Of a DNA stretch of 64,000 nt, positions 45,001 through 52,639 are shown piece after piece. Both the position numbers and the translations under genes were made by a program. Source of the DNA: Herbiconiux moechotypicola. Lineage in GTDB: Bacteria; Actinomycetota; Actinomycetes; Actinomycetales; Microbacteriaceae. Location of the stretch: NCBI RefSeq assembly GCF_024979255.1, contig NZ_JANLCN010000005.1, positions 62,001-126,000 on the forward strand, given 5' to 3'. Positions within the stretch are counted from its first letter, which is position 1, and each line of letters starts with the position of its first letter. Below the pieces are notes generated by a model, which was given only the letters and a program-made list of their open reading frames with translations, was not told the origin of the DNA and ran no database searches.

Positions 45001-47286
45001 GACCGGGTCGATCTCGATCCGGCCGTCGACCACCTGCGCACCCTGCACATCCGCGATCACCACGTCTTCGCGCGGGTCGAGCGGCACCTTGACGGTGGGG
45101 TCCTCCATCGAGCTGCCGAAGCCGCCCACGCGGGCGGTGATCTGCCCGTCGCCGTTCTCGTCGAGCACGAGCTCGGGGTTCTCGAAGTACCAGCTCACGA
45201 GACCGCCGTAGGCGTTGACCGTTCCGGCCCCGGTCCACTGGATGGTGGTTCCCTCCTCGGTCGAGCTGCCCTCGCCCGCGGTGAACAGGAAGCGCTGGTT
45301 GATGGAGTCGGAGGAGCCTTCCGCCGGGGTGCAGCGGCTCGCGACGTCGACGACCTGTGAGGTGCCGTCGCTGTGCTTCTTGATGACGTAGACGTCACCG
45401 TCGACCGACTGGTAGTCGTCGCCGAGACCGGTCACGGCTCCCGCCACGAAGTAGTTGCAGCCGCCGGCGGGCGAGGCGCCCTGGTGCACGGCGTTGAAGC
45501 CGAACTCGATCGTGGCCGCGGTGATCTCGCCCTCGACGTCGCTCTGCCCCTCGATCGGCACCAGCAGGCGCGAGTCGTAGGAGCGGTCGGTGAGGTCGGT
45601 GGAGTAGGTCACGAGGTAGTAGCGCTGGCTCGCGTCGAGCTGGGCCCAGGGCTGCACCAGCTGGTTCGGCTGGTGACCGTTCGAGGGGCCGAGGTTCGAG
45701 GCGTAGAGCGTCTCGTACCAGACGGCGTCGGCCTTGTCGGGCGTGTTCGTGCCCTCGAGGGCGCTCTCGGGAACCAGCACGGCCTGGATGTCGGTGGTGG
45801 AGCCCTCGGGCACGGTGAAGCCGGCGAACGATGCGCGCAGGTTGACGTTCCAGTCGGCGATCTGCTGCTCGGTGACGGGTGTGCCCTCGACCCACATGGT
45901 GCTCGGGCCGCTGTAGGCGACCACGGTCAGCTCCTGGGGGTCGCTCGTGACGTCGTCGCCGACGCCGTTGCTGAACACGGTGCGCGCGAGCAGGCCGTCG
46001 TCGCTCAGCGAGGGGACGAGGGCGAACTGCTCGGAGACGCCGACGGGCTCGCCGCTGGCCACCCAGGTCGCACCGCCGTCACGGCTGAGCTGCCACTGCT
46101 TGGTGGGCTCGGGCACGCCGCTGGCGTAAGTGCCGAACGCGACGTAGGAGCCCTCGTAGGCCACGGTGTCCTGCCCGCTGTAGAGCAGGGCGGGAGCCTC
46201 GGAGCGCACGGAGAGGGTGACCTCGTCGGAGGCCAGCTCGCCGTTGAGGAGGGCGCGGATCTTCACGCCGTCGTCGGAGGGGACGGTCGGCAGCTGCAGG
46301 CGCGAGTCGGTCGCACCCGCGATGTCGGTCCAGGTGCTGCCGTCGGTGCTGCGCTGCCACTGGTAGGCGAGCGGGTTGCCGGTGGCGGTGACGGAGAAGC
46401 TCGCGGTCTGGCCGGCGTCGACCGAGGCGCCGACGGGCTGCGTGACGAACGCGGCGTCGATCTCGCCGAGCGAGACGGTCACGTTCACCGGGGGCTTCAT
46501 GAGGTTGAGACCCGAGCACGAGGTGGAGTAGTAGTGCGCGCGCACCGAGCTCGGCAGGAAGTCGATCCACGCCTGCGGCCAGGAGCCGCCCGCGCCGTCG
46601 CAGGCCGCCCAGGGGCTGCCGGTGGTGGTGTCGGAGACGACGTATTCGCGGCCCGCGTACTCGGGCACGGCGGTGATGACACCGTCGTCGAGCGAGACCT
46701 CGGAGAAGGTGGCGAGCGTGATGCGGTCGGGGCCCGCGGCCGGTGCCGGGTTGCCCGACATGTCGAGGCCCTCGGGGATGAACACCTCGAAGCTCAGCTC
46801 GCCGGTGCCGTCGTCGTCGATGGTGAGGATCGGGTCGCGGAGTGTCTCGTCGGGGGCGCCGTACTGGCCGTTGTAGGCGTTCAGCACCCAGTCGCCGGTG
46901 TCGGCCCAGGTGACGGTACCCGCGCCGGTGACGGCGTCGAGCTCGCCGGTGCCACCCTCGAAGCGGCCGACGTTGAACTCCTTCGCGGCGTCGGCGTCGA
47001 GGCCCGTGACGGTCTGGCCGTTCACGGTGCCGGTGGAGACGCGGTCGCCGGAGGCGGTCATCGACCAGGCGCCGAACACGCCGTACTGCGCGTAGCGGCT
47101 GTAGGCCCATTCGAGCTGGGCGCCGTCGACGGCCACGGTGTCGGAGGTGGTGTCCGTGGTGGTGACTGCGGGTGTCTGTGCCGGGGCGGCCGTCGCGGGG
47201 GCGGCCACCAGGCACGAGAAGGCGAGGGCCGACGCGAGTCCGGCCCCGAGAGCGGCCCCGAGGCGCGCTCGATGTCTCTGTGTCAC
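42010..47286 (-). CDS. Giant LPXTG-anchored surface protein with two HtaA heme-binding-type domains and Ig-like repeats
   Basis: A 1758-residue surface protein. Signal peptide to about residue 34. An HtaA-type domain spans about 50-270 (QLEWAYSRYAQYGVFGAWSM to SWPQAWIDFLPSSVRAHYY). Ig-like domains follow, then a second HtaA-type domain at about 590-838 (ATIEFGFNAVHQG, GGCNYFVAG, WGSWPESFVDFQYATGLSSY). More Ig-like domains run to about 1345 (FQWQAKKAGG, YQWQSQPAGG type strands). A module shared with two neighbours lies at 1347-1482, then another Ig domain and a Thr/Gly/Asp linker. The C-terminus is LPNTG, a hydrophobic helix and RRARRG, a sortase signal. GTG 47286 has AGGAG upstream. It probably presents heme-binding domains outside the wall and passes heme toward HmuT. 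Confidence 0.86.
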   Translation of the reverse strand: MTQRHRARLGAALGAGLASALAFSCLVAAPATAAPAQTPAVTTTDTTSDTVAVDGAQLEWAYSRYAQYGVFGAWSMTASGDRVSTGTVNGQTVTGLDADAAKEFNVGRFEGGTGELDAVTGAGTVTWADTGDWVLNAYNGQYGAPDETLRDPILTIDDDGTGELSFEVFIPEGLDMSGNPAPAAGPDRITLATFSEVSLDDGVITAVPEYAGREYVVSDTTTGSPWAACDGAGGSWPQAWIDFLPSSVRAHYYSTSCSGLNLMKPPVNVTVSLGEIDAAFVTQPVGASVDAGQTASFSVTATGNPLAYQWQRSTDGSTWTDIAGATDSRLQLPTVPSDDGVKIRALLNGELASDEVTLSVRSEAPALLYSGQDTVAYEGSYVAFGTYASGVPEPTKQWQLSRDGGATWVASGEPVGVSEQFALVPSLSDDGLLARTVFSNGVGDDVTSDPQELTVVAYSGPSTMWVEGTPVTEQQIADWNVNLRASFAGFTVPEGSTTDIQAVLVPESALEGTNTPDKADAVWYETLYASNLGPSNGHQPNQLVQPWAQLDASQRYYLVTYSTDLTDRSYDSRLLVPIEGQSDVEGEITAATIEFGFNAVHQGASPAGGCNYFVAGAVTGLGDDYQSVDGDVYVIKKHSDGTSQVVDVASRCTPAEGSSDSINQRFLFTAGEGSSTEEGTTIQWTGAGTVNAYGGLVSWYFENPELVLDENGDGQITARVGGFGSSMEDPTVKVPLDPREDVVIADVQGAQVVDGRIEIDPVWAGVDYFPLTDPLNPDSERKSVSAVPQAAKDANPDWGSWPESFVDFQYATGLSSYWHTSGLSADPLKPPMAIDVAFSGSAPEYDVLISSQPASASIVEGQDVTFTGGATAASGDVSFQWQAKKAGGDWADIEGATDSSLVLTSVLAAEWNGAAVRFVAGSSVNSVVSAEATLTVTASAAPVFTQQPTDYEALVEQGSYFSAIASGYPLPTMRWEIKGADGSWSPAPGDSNSWAESSQSVYGYATPPATLGDSGSVFRAVAENDYGVAYSDEVTLTVVTQPAGINYQPSDVPVFEGASSYLLVGVEGAPYPTVVWETSTDGGATWSESEYTGEIFEFTATAELDGVQYRAVVENEGGRVVSDVATIHVVPASEGPIYAMPGLIDPSVDNAITWTLGQQPEISWSEPGVFLSGLVDASVWQPGEDSVTADDFVAGTVNRWGAGDWSFRRDTVTVPAGTLDPSKQYGFAWLWSPTDGGRELREFDGFAPIALGSAPVIDAQPAAVSTSVGGTATFTVSASGSPEVAYQWQSQPAGGEWADLEGATSASYEVTASSAASGSLYRVVVSNGLGSVVSAEAALTVSALQPTVTVSKTEGLDADGETITVTGSGFLPDGAATTAVRPPLAGSFGGVYVVFGRFDSTWKPSEGAASSARSGLSTVWAVNAADMATIGGAERGAIELEPDGTFTATLTVAGGAYDKAGEYGVYTYAGGGVVYAPYETATPVTLDESAPALSGQPADLSAPMAAGTPTASFTVQATGSPTPTVQWERQGSDGEWAALDGATESTLRLPFDESDSGAVVRAVVTNGLGSVTSDEAVLTVVAPVDALTPLTDEELAAAAAGDATVLSVDGSVVTVSLGDEDRAAELAGRFVGAEVHSDPAFLGWQQVSASGTVTVTLPTGLAADTHHLVVRAVDGSVIGWVAVEVAATDGGVTPAPSDGGSTGGTDTGTGTADGTDGTSVAALPNTGYELGGWLAGALLLLLAGAGVTLATSRRARRG

Positions 47287-47320
47287 AGATGCTCCTGAGT
47301 GATGGTGCGGATGGAGAAGT

Positions 47321-47346
47321 GTGGGCCGCCCTTCCGGGCGGCCCAC
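47321..47346 (-). terminator. hairpin between the two surface-protein genes
   Basis: gtgggccgccc (47321-47331) and gggcggcccac (47336-47346) pair exactly around ttcc, just after the stop of the HtaA-CWB2 gene. It may stop part of the transcription before the giant downstream gene. Confidence 0.7.
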
Positions 47347-47365
47347 GAGGTGGTGCGGGGTGCTG

Positions 47366-49633
47366 CTAGAACGAGCAGGCGGTGAGACTCTCGACCGCCG
47401 CGCTCAGCGAGTTCGGCCCGCCCAGGAGGGTGACCGTCCCCGCGCCGAGCGTGTCGATGGCGCTCAGCACGCCGGTCGGCACGCAGTCTCCGGGCACCAC
47501 GTAGAGCGGGGCGCCCCGCAGGCCGGCGAGGGCCGCGCCGGCGAGGGCGTCGGGGTAGTTGAGGCCCGTGGCGAGGTAGACCTCGGCCGCACGGTCGAAG
47601 GCGTCGTTGTTGATGGCGATCGACGCGGCGAAGCGGTCGGCTCCGGCGAGACGCTCGACGGCGGTGACGCCCGAGACCGTGCCGAGCGAGGTCTGGATGC
47701 CCGTGGAGACCGAGTTCGGCCCGCCGGCGATCAGCACCTCCTCCACACCCAGATCGCTGAGCAGGCTCGAGGTGGCCTTGTTCACGGTGTTCTCCGAACC
47801 GGCCACGAGCACGACCGGGCGGCCGTACGCGCCGCCGGCGGCGCTCGCCGACAGGGCGTCGGGGAAGTTCGCGCCGGTGGCGACGTAGGCGCTGGTGGCA
47901 CCCTCCTCACCGAAGGCGTAGTCGGCGACCGCGAGCGAGGTGGCGTAGCGGTCGGCGCCCGTGACGCGGGTCACGTTGTCGGCGAGGTCTTCGAGGCTCG
48001 ACTGCACCGCGGTGCTCACCGAGTTCGGGCCGCCCACGATGACGATCGTCGACGCGCCGAGGCGCTCGATCTCGTCGCCGACCGAGGCCGGCAGCGAGTC
48101 GGGCGTGGTGAGCAGCAGCGGAGCCGACTCGCTCACCGCGGCCGGAGCGGCGGAGAGGGCGTCGGCGAAGGTGTAGCCCGAGACGACGTAGGCCACGTCG
48201 GTGCCCTCGGGGTAGGCCTCCTGCGAGACGGCCACGGCGCCCGCCACCCGGTCGGCGCCGGCGAGGCGGTCGACGTTGGTGGTGAACTCGATCGGCGTGT
48301 AGGTCTCGAAGGGGGCGTACACCGCGCCGCCGGCGGCGTAGGTGTAGATGCCGTAGTTGCCGTCGGCGAGCGAGCCCGCGAAGTTCTTCGACACGGTGAT
48401 GGTGGTGCTGAAGCTGCCGTCGGCGCTCAGCTCGATGCCCGCGCCCGATCCCGAGGGGTCGATGACGGGGAGCTGCTCGGCCAGCACGGCCCACTTGGTG
48501 GCCGAGCGGTCGGTGGCCCGAGCGCTGCCGGGAGCACCGTCAGACGGCTTCCAGGTGTCGAGGAACGAGCCGAAGGTCACGTAGGCCCCGGTGAACTGGC
48601 CCGCCAGCGGCGGGTACACGCCCGTGGTGGCGGGAGGGCTCGGGAGGAAGCCCGTGCCCGTGATGGTGATGGTCTCGCCGTCGGGGTTCAGTCCCTCGGT
48701 CTTCGAGACCGTCACGGTCGGGGTGGTGGCCACGGTGTAGCTCACGCCGATCGGTTCGGCGACCTTGGCTGCGTCGGTCTGGCCCCCGCTGGAGTACCAG
48801 TACGACGACTGCCCGGTGAGGAGCTGGTAGTCGACGAAGCTCTGAGGGAACGAGCCCCAGGTGTCGCCGGAGGTGACCTGCGCCGTGGCGCCGGCCGGAA
48901 GGTCGACGCTCACGCCGAGGTACTCGGGGTCGACGGTGAAGCCGGTGGCGGTGACGTCGACGCCGCTGAGGGTCGCGAGCGTGACCTCGGTGTCGGGGAG
49001 CACCACGAACGCCTCGGGGTCGTCCATCTCGGTTCCGTACCCGCTGAGTGTGGCGGTCACGGTACCCTCGCCGTCCTCGACGACGAGGTGCGGGTCGCTC
49101 ACGGAGTACTGGGTGAGGCCGCTGTAGAGCGCGACGGTGAAATCGCCGGTCCACGTGATGTCGGCGCTCTCGTTGTCGGGGTCGACCGTGCCGCTCCCGG
49201 CCGCGATCGAGACCCGGTTGCCGCTCGGGGTGCCGACCTTGGTGCCGCTCAGCGGTGACCCGTCGGGTGTCGTCAACAGACCGGCCCAGGTGCCGGTCGC
49301 GTAGCTGCCGTCAGCCTGCTCCTTCTGGATCGTGACGTCACCGTCGGTGGCCATCCAGTCCGCCTCGGTGATCGAGTCGGAGGCGCTGGTCTTCGCGACC
49401 TTGCCGGCGCTCAGCATGTTCACGGTGCCGGGGGCGAACGCCTTGGCGTTGGCCTCGTCGGTGAGGCTCCAGGTGAACACCGCGCCGGTGATCGAGGAGC
49501 CTTCGGCGGCGGCCGCCGCGGGAACGGTGGCCGCGGAGGCGGGGGCGGCCGCGAGGGCCGAGAGGGCGAGCGCGGCCGTCAGGCCGCCCGCCAGCGCGGC
49601 GCAGCTGCGCGCACGAGAGCGTTTTTGTATCAC
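47366..49633 (-). CDS. HtaA-domain heme-binding-type protein anchored by CWB2 repeats
   Basis: A 755-residue secreted protein. Signal peptide to about residue 35; one HtaA-type domain at about 45-305 (ITGAVFTWSLTDEANAKAF to WGSFPQSFVDYQLLTGQSSY); the shared module at about 310-460 (VTVSKTEGLNPDGETITITG to YTYAAGGAVYAPFETYTP); and three CWB2 repeats at about 465-755 (VDRLAGADRVAGAVAV, TRVTGADRYATSLAV, ERLAGADRFAASIAI). The HtaA fold binds heme in Corynebacterium. The combination with non-covalent wall anchoring is unusual. GTG 49633 has GGAG upstream. Two tandem iron boxes precede it, so it should be induced by iron starvation. Confidence 0.87.
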   Translation of the reverse strand: MIQKRSRARSCAALAGGLTAALALSALAAAPASAATVPAAAAAEGSSITGAVFTWSLTDEANAKAFAPGTVNMLSAGKVAKTSASDSITEADWMATDGDVTIQKEQADGSYATGTWAGLLTTPDGSPLSGTKVGTPSGNRVSIAAGSGTVDPDNESADITWTGDFTVALYSGLTQYSVSDPHLVVEDGEGTVTATLSGYGTEMDDPEAFVVLPDTEVTLATLSGVDVTATGFTVDPEYLGVSVDLPAGATAQVTSGDTWGSFPQSFVDYQLLTGQSSYWYSSGGQTDAAKVAEPIGVSYTVATTPTVTVSKTEGLNPDGETITITGTGFLPSPPATTGVYPPLAGQFTGAYVTFGSFLDTWKPSDGAPGSARATDRSATKWAVLAEQLPVIDPSGSGAGIELSADGSFSTTITVSKNFAGSLADGNYGIYTYAAGGAVYAPFETYTPIEFTTNVDRLAGADRVAGAVAVSQEAYPEGTDVAYVVSGYTFADALSAAPAAVSESAPLLLTTPDSLPASVGDEIERLGASTIVIVGGPNSVSTAVQSSLEDLADNVTRVTGADRYATSLAVADYAFGEEGATSAYVATGANFPDALSASAAGGAYGRPVVLVAGSENTVNKATSSLLSDLGVEEVLIAGGPNSVSTGIQTSLGTVSGVTAVERLAGADRFAASIAINNDAFDRAAEVYLATGLNYPDALAGAALAGLRGAPLYVVPGDCVPTGVLSAIDTLGAGTVTLLGGPNSLSAAVESLTACSF

Positions 49634-49662
49634 GGGAAACTCCGAATCACGTCAGAAAGGGA

Positions 49663-49681
49663 TAAGGTCAGCCTATCCTTA
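49663..49681 (-). promoter_or_regulatory. DtxR/IdeR iron box, proximal copy
   Basis: taaggtcagcctatcctta matches the 19-base DtxR/IdeR consensus at 15 positions. It lies 30 bases upstream of the GTG at 49633, and a second box follows immediately. Confidence 0.75.
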
Positions 49682-49682
49682 T

Positions 49683-49701
49683 TAAGGTAAGCAGAACCTA
49701 A
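49683..49701 (-). promoter_or_regulatory. DtxR/IdeR iron box, distal copy
   Basis: taaggtaagcagaacctaa matches the consensus at 15 of 19 positions. Its centre is 20 bases from the first box, two helical turns, so two repressor dimers could bind on the same face of the DNA. Confidence 0.8.
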
Positions 49702-49734
49702 CTATTTCTGCGCGGTCCGATCGGATGCGGTCCG

Positions 49735-52638
49735 TCAGCGCCCCGGGTTCCTGCGTTCCAGCAGCACCACGGCGCCTCCACCGGCGCCCACCACCACGAC
49801 GATCAGGCCCAGCGCCGCGATGAGCGCGAGCAGCAGAACGAGCTCCGTCTCGCCGAGGGCGCTCGCCGAGGCCGACTCCACGATCACCACCGACGCTCCC
49901 GCCGTCGCCGCTCCGCTCGCCAGCGCCGTCGCCGCGGTCACGGGTGCCACGACCACCGGAACGCGCGCGGGAGGCAGCTTCGCCGAGGGCACACGGGCCC
50001 CGGCCTGCTCGGTGGCCGCGGGGGTCTCGGCCGCCGGGGCCGTGAAGGTGGCCGCGTCGTAACCGACCACGAACGGGGTGGCCGGCTTGGCCGCATCCGC
50101 CTGTCCCCCGCTGGAGTACCAGTAGGCCGCCTGGCCGGTGGCGCGCTGGAAGTCGACGAACGACTGGGGGAACGACCCCCAGTCGGCACCGGTGCGCGAC
50201 TGCGGGGTGGCGTCGGCCGGGAGGGAGACCGCCACGCCGCGGTAGTCGGGGGTGACCGTGAAGCCGTCGGCACCCACCTGCACACCCGAGAAGGTGGCGA
50301 GGGTGATGGTGCGGGGCGCGATGGGCTGCCACTTGGTCTGGTCGTCCATGTCGGTGCCGAAGCCGCTGCCCGTGGCCGTGAGGGTGCCGACGCCGTTCTC
50401 CACGGTCAGCACCGGGTCGCTGAGGTACCAGAAGGTGAGGCCGCCGTAGTACACCACGGTCACGTCGCCGTCCCAGCGGATGCTCGCCGAACCGGTGGCG
50501 CGGTCGACCTCGCCGGTGCCGCCGGTCATGACGAACTGGTTGCCGCCGTAGGGGGTCGAGGTGCCCGAGCTGAGAGGTGTGCCTGTGCGGTCGAGGCACT
50601 TGGTGTCCCAGGATGCGGGCACGTACGCGCCGCTCGCATCCGGCTTCTCGATGCTCACGGTGCCGCTCTTGGCCGAGTACTGCGCCGGAGCGAACAGCGC
50701 CGAGCCACCCGGGTCGGGGGTGAGGCCCGCCGAGAGGAAGTTGCAGCCACCGAAGTAGGCGCCGTTGTTGCTCTCGTCGTTGAGGCCCCAGCGCAGCACC
50801 GCGTTCTCGAGCTGCAGCGTGCTGTTCGCGGGGGCGGTGACCTCGACCCGCACCACGACCGGGGGCGCCCCGGTGGGCGCGGCGCGGCCGTCGAGCTCGT
50901 CGTCGCTCACGAGCAGCAGCCACTGGGTGCCGACCGCGAGTGCCGAGGTGTCGACCTCGACGGAGGTGGTGCCGGATACGGGGGTGGTCACCGTGCGCGC
51001 GAAGACGGCGTCGCCGTACCACCAGGCCTCGCCCGACTGCGCACCGGTCCAAGGGACGTCGACCGCGAGCGCGGTGCCCTTCTGCACGGTGACGGACGCG
51101 GCCTCCTGCAGCGACCCGTCGCCCACAGCGGCGGCGACCGCCGCGCGGTCGGCGTAGGCCGGCGGTCGGCTCCCAGGGTCGGAGGCGGTCGGTGTCGTGA
51201 CGGTGGCGCTGAAGTCGGAGAGCTCGCCGACGCCGTCGGCGTTCACCGCGGCGACCCGCACCGAGTAGCGGGCACCCGGCTGCAGGCCCCGGAACACGGT
51301 TGCCGGCGCCTCGGCGGCGTCGGTCACGGTCACGGTCTGGCTCGTCACGAGGCCGGTGCCGGCGGCGTGCAGCTCGACCACGTAGCCGGTCACGGGCGAG
51401 CCCCCGGTGTAACGCCCGGTTGTGGCCGTGCCGCTCCAGGAGACCACGCGCGCCGAGGTGGCCTCGGGCGTCGCGGGCCGGTTCGAGAACTCCGTCAGCG
51501 GTGCCCGCGAGCCGAGTGTCTGCGCCAGGTAGTCGGCGGCCCACGACGGCGGGGGCGTGCTGGTGGCGGAGCTGCCGCGGAAGCGCAGCACGCCGTCGAC
51601 CACGTCGTAGGGCACGACCGCCACCAGGTAGCGGCTCGAGCCTTCGAGGCCCGTGAGCTCGGCTGAGAGCGTGCCGTCGCCGCCCGTGACGGGGGTGCCG
51701 ACGTCGTAGGTGCCGACCAGGTACGAGTTCGCGCTCGTGGCCAGCTGGTCGTGGCGGCGTTCCAGCACGCGCAGGGCGTAGCCGGCGGGAGCGGGGGAGG
51801 CGCTGTCGTCGGCAGCGTTCCAGGTGACGGTGAGGCCGTCCGCGGTCGGCCCGGAGAGGGTGGGCGCGTCGACGCCGACGGAGGAGAGCACCCCCGTGCT
51901 CGACGGGGGAAGGGTGAGGGGTGTGCTCACGAGGCGGTCGCCCACGGCGGCGGCGCCGTCGAGCACGGTGACCCGGGCGACGACCGTGGCGGAGCCGAAG
52001 GCGACGCCCTCCACGCGGTACCTCAGGGTGTCGGCATCCACCTCGACCCGGGAGATGAGGGTGTTCGCGTTGTCGGGGTTGCGGCCCGAGAAGAGCTCGA
52101 CGCGGTAGCCGACGGCCTCCGAGGACTGCTCGGCGGAGGGAGCCCAGGCGATGTCGACGCCGTAGTCGATGCCCGCGGGGTCGCTCTGCAGGAGCACGGT
52201 GCCCGCGGTCGGGGCGGTGGTGGCCTGCCAGGTGGAGGCGGGCAGCGGGGTGGGGTCGATCGCGGGCAGCGCAGGGTTTTCGCCGGGGGCGGGGGAGGCC
52301 GAGGGGATGGGCTCCGGAGTCGCCGTGGGTGCGGGAGTCGCCGTCGGGTCGGGCGTGGAGACCGGCTCCGAGGGGGCGGTGGATTCGGGCTCCGGCTCGG
52401 ATCCCTCCGGCTCGGATCCCTCCGGCTCGGATCCCTCCGGCGAGACGGGTTCGGCGGATGCGGACGGCTCAGGGGTCGAGGCGGGCTCCGAGGTGGCGGT
52501 GGGCTCCGGCGTGATCTCGCCGGCGGCCGCGAGCGCCGGAGCGGCCGGGAGCAGAAGCGCACCGGCGAGCACGGCCGCGGCGATCACCGTCGCCGCCCCG
52601 CGCATCCGGGGTCGCCTCGTTCTGAGCGGGCTCGTCAC
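49735..52638 (-). CDS. Membrane-anchored HtaA-domain protein with fibronectin-like repeats
   Basis: A 967-residue surface protein. Signal peptide, then a Pro/Glu/Thr/Ser-rich spacer (about 45-125, including three perfect GSEPE repeats), then fibronectin-type strands (about 140-590), one HtaA-type domain at about 608-860 (LQLENAVLRWGLNDESNNGA, GGCNFLSAG, WGSFPQSFVDFQRATGQAAY), and a C-terminal membrane helix followed by LLERRNPGR. It probably stands at the membrane, reaching through the wall, and hands heme to HmuT. GTG 52638 starts one base after the preceding stop codon, so translation is coupled to the hmu operon. Conserved Cys pairs replace part of the classic HtaA ligand motif. Confidence 0.84.
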   Translation of the reverse strand: MTSPLRTRRPRMRGAATVIAAAVLAGALLLPAAPALAAAGEITPEPTATSEPASTPEPSASAEPVSPEGSEPEGSEPEGSEPEPESTAPSEPVSTPDPTATPAPTATPEPIPSASPAPGENPALPAIDPTPLPASTWQATTAPTAGTVLLQSDPAGIDYGVDIAWAPSAEQSSEAVGYRVELFSGRNPDNANTLISRVEVDADTLRYRVEGVAFGSATVVARVTVLDGAAAVGDRLVSTPLTLPPSSTGVLSSVGVDAPTLSGPTADGLTVTWNAADDSASPAPAGYALRVLERRHDQLATSANSYLVGTYDVGTPVTGGDGTLSAELTGLEGSSRYLVAVVPYDVVDGVLRFRGSSATSTPPPSWAADYLAQTLGSRAPLTEFSNRPATPEATSARVVSWSGTATTGRYTGGSPVTGYVVELHAAGTGLVTSQTVTVTDAAEAPATVFRGLQPGARYSVRVAAVNADGVGELSDFSATVTTPTASDPGSRPPAYADRAAVAAAVGDGSLQEAASVTVQKGTALAVDVPWTGAQSGEAWWYGDAVFARTVTTPVSGTTSVEVDTSALAVGTQWLLLVSDDELDGRAAPTGAPPVVVRVEVTAPANSTLQLENAVLRWGLNDESNNGAYFGGCNFLSAGLTPDPGGSALFAPAQYSAKSGTVSIEKPDASGAYVPASWDTKCLDRTGTPLSSGTSTPYGGNQFVMTGGTGEVDRATGSASIRWDGDVTVVYYGGLTFWYLSDPVLTVENGVGTLTATGSGFGTDMDDQTKWQPIAPRTITLATFSGVQVGADGFTVTPDYRGVAVSLPADATPQSRTGADWGSFPQSFVDFQRATGQAAYWYSSGGQADAAKPATPFVVGYDAATFTAPAAETPAATEQAGARVPSAKLPPARVPVVVAPVTAATALASGAATAGASVVIVESASASALGETELVLLLALIAALGLIVVVVGAGGGAVVLLERRNPGR
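52391..52435 (-). repeat. three perfect 15-bp in-frame repeats in the HtaA-FN3 gene
   Basis: tccggctcggatccc occurs three times without change (52391, 52406, 52421), encoding GSEPE on the minus strand. Identical synonymous positions point to recent slippage-type expansion of the wall-spanning spacer. Confidence 0.93.
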
Positions 52639-52639
52639 G

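Noticed and set aside
41842-47298. Long plus-strand frames (1172 and 641 codons) opposite the giant surface-protein gene
   Set aside because: Low-complexity Arg/Gly/Val-rich sequence without recognisable domains; the minus-strand frame has signal peptide, HtaA, Ig and LPXTG features in order.
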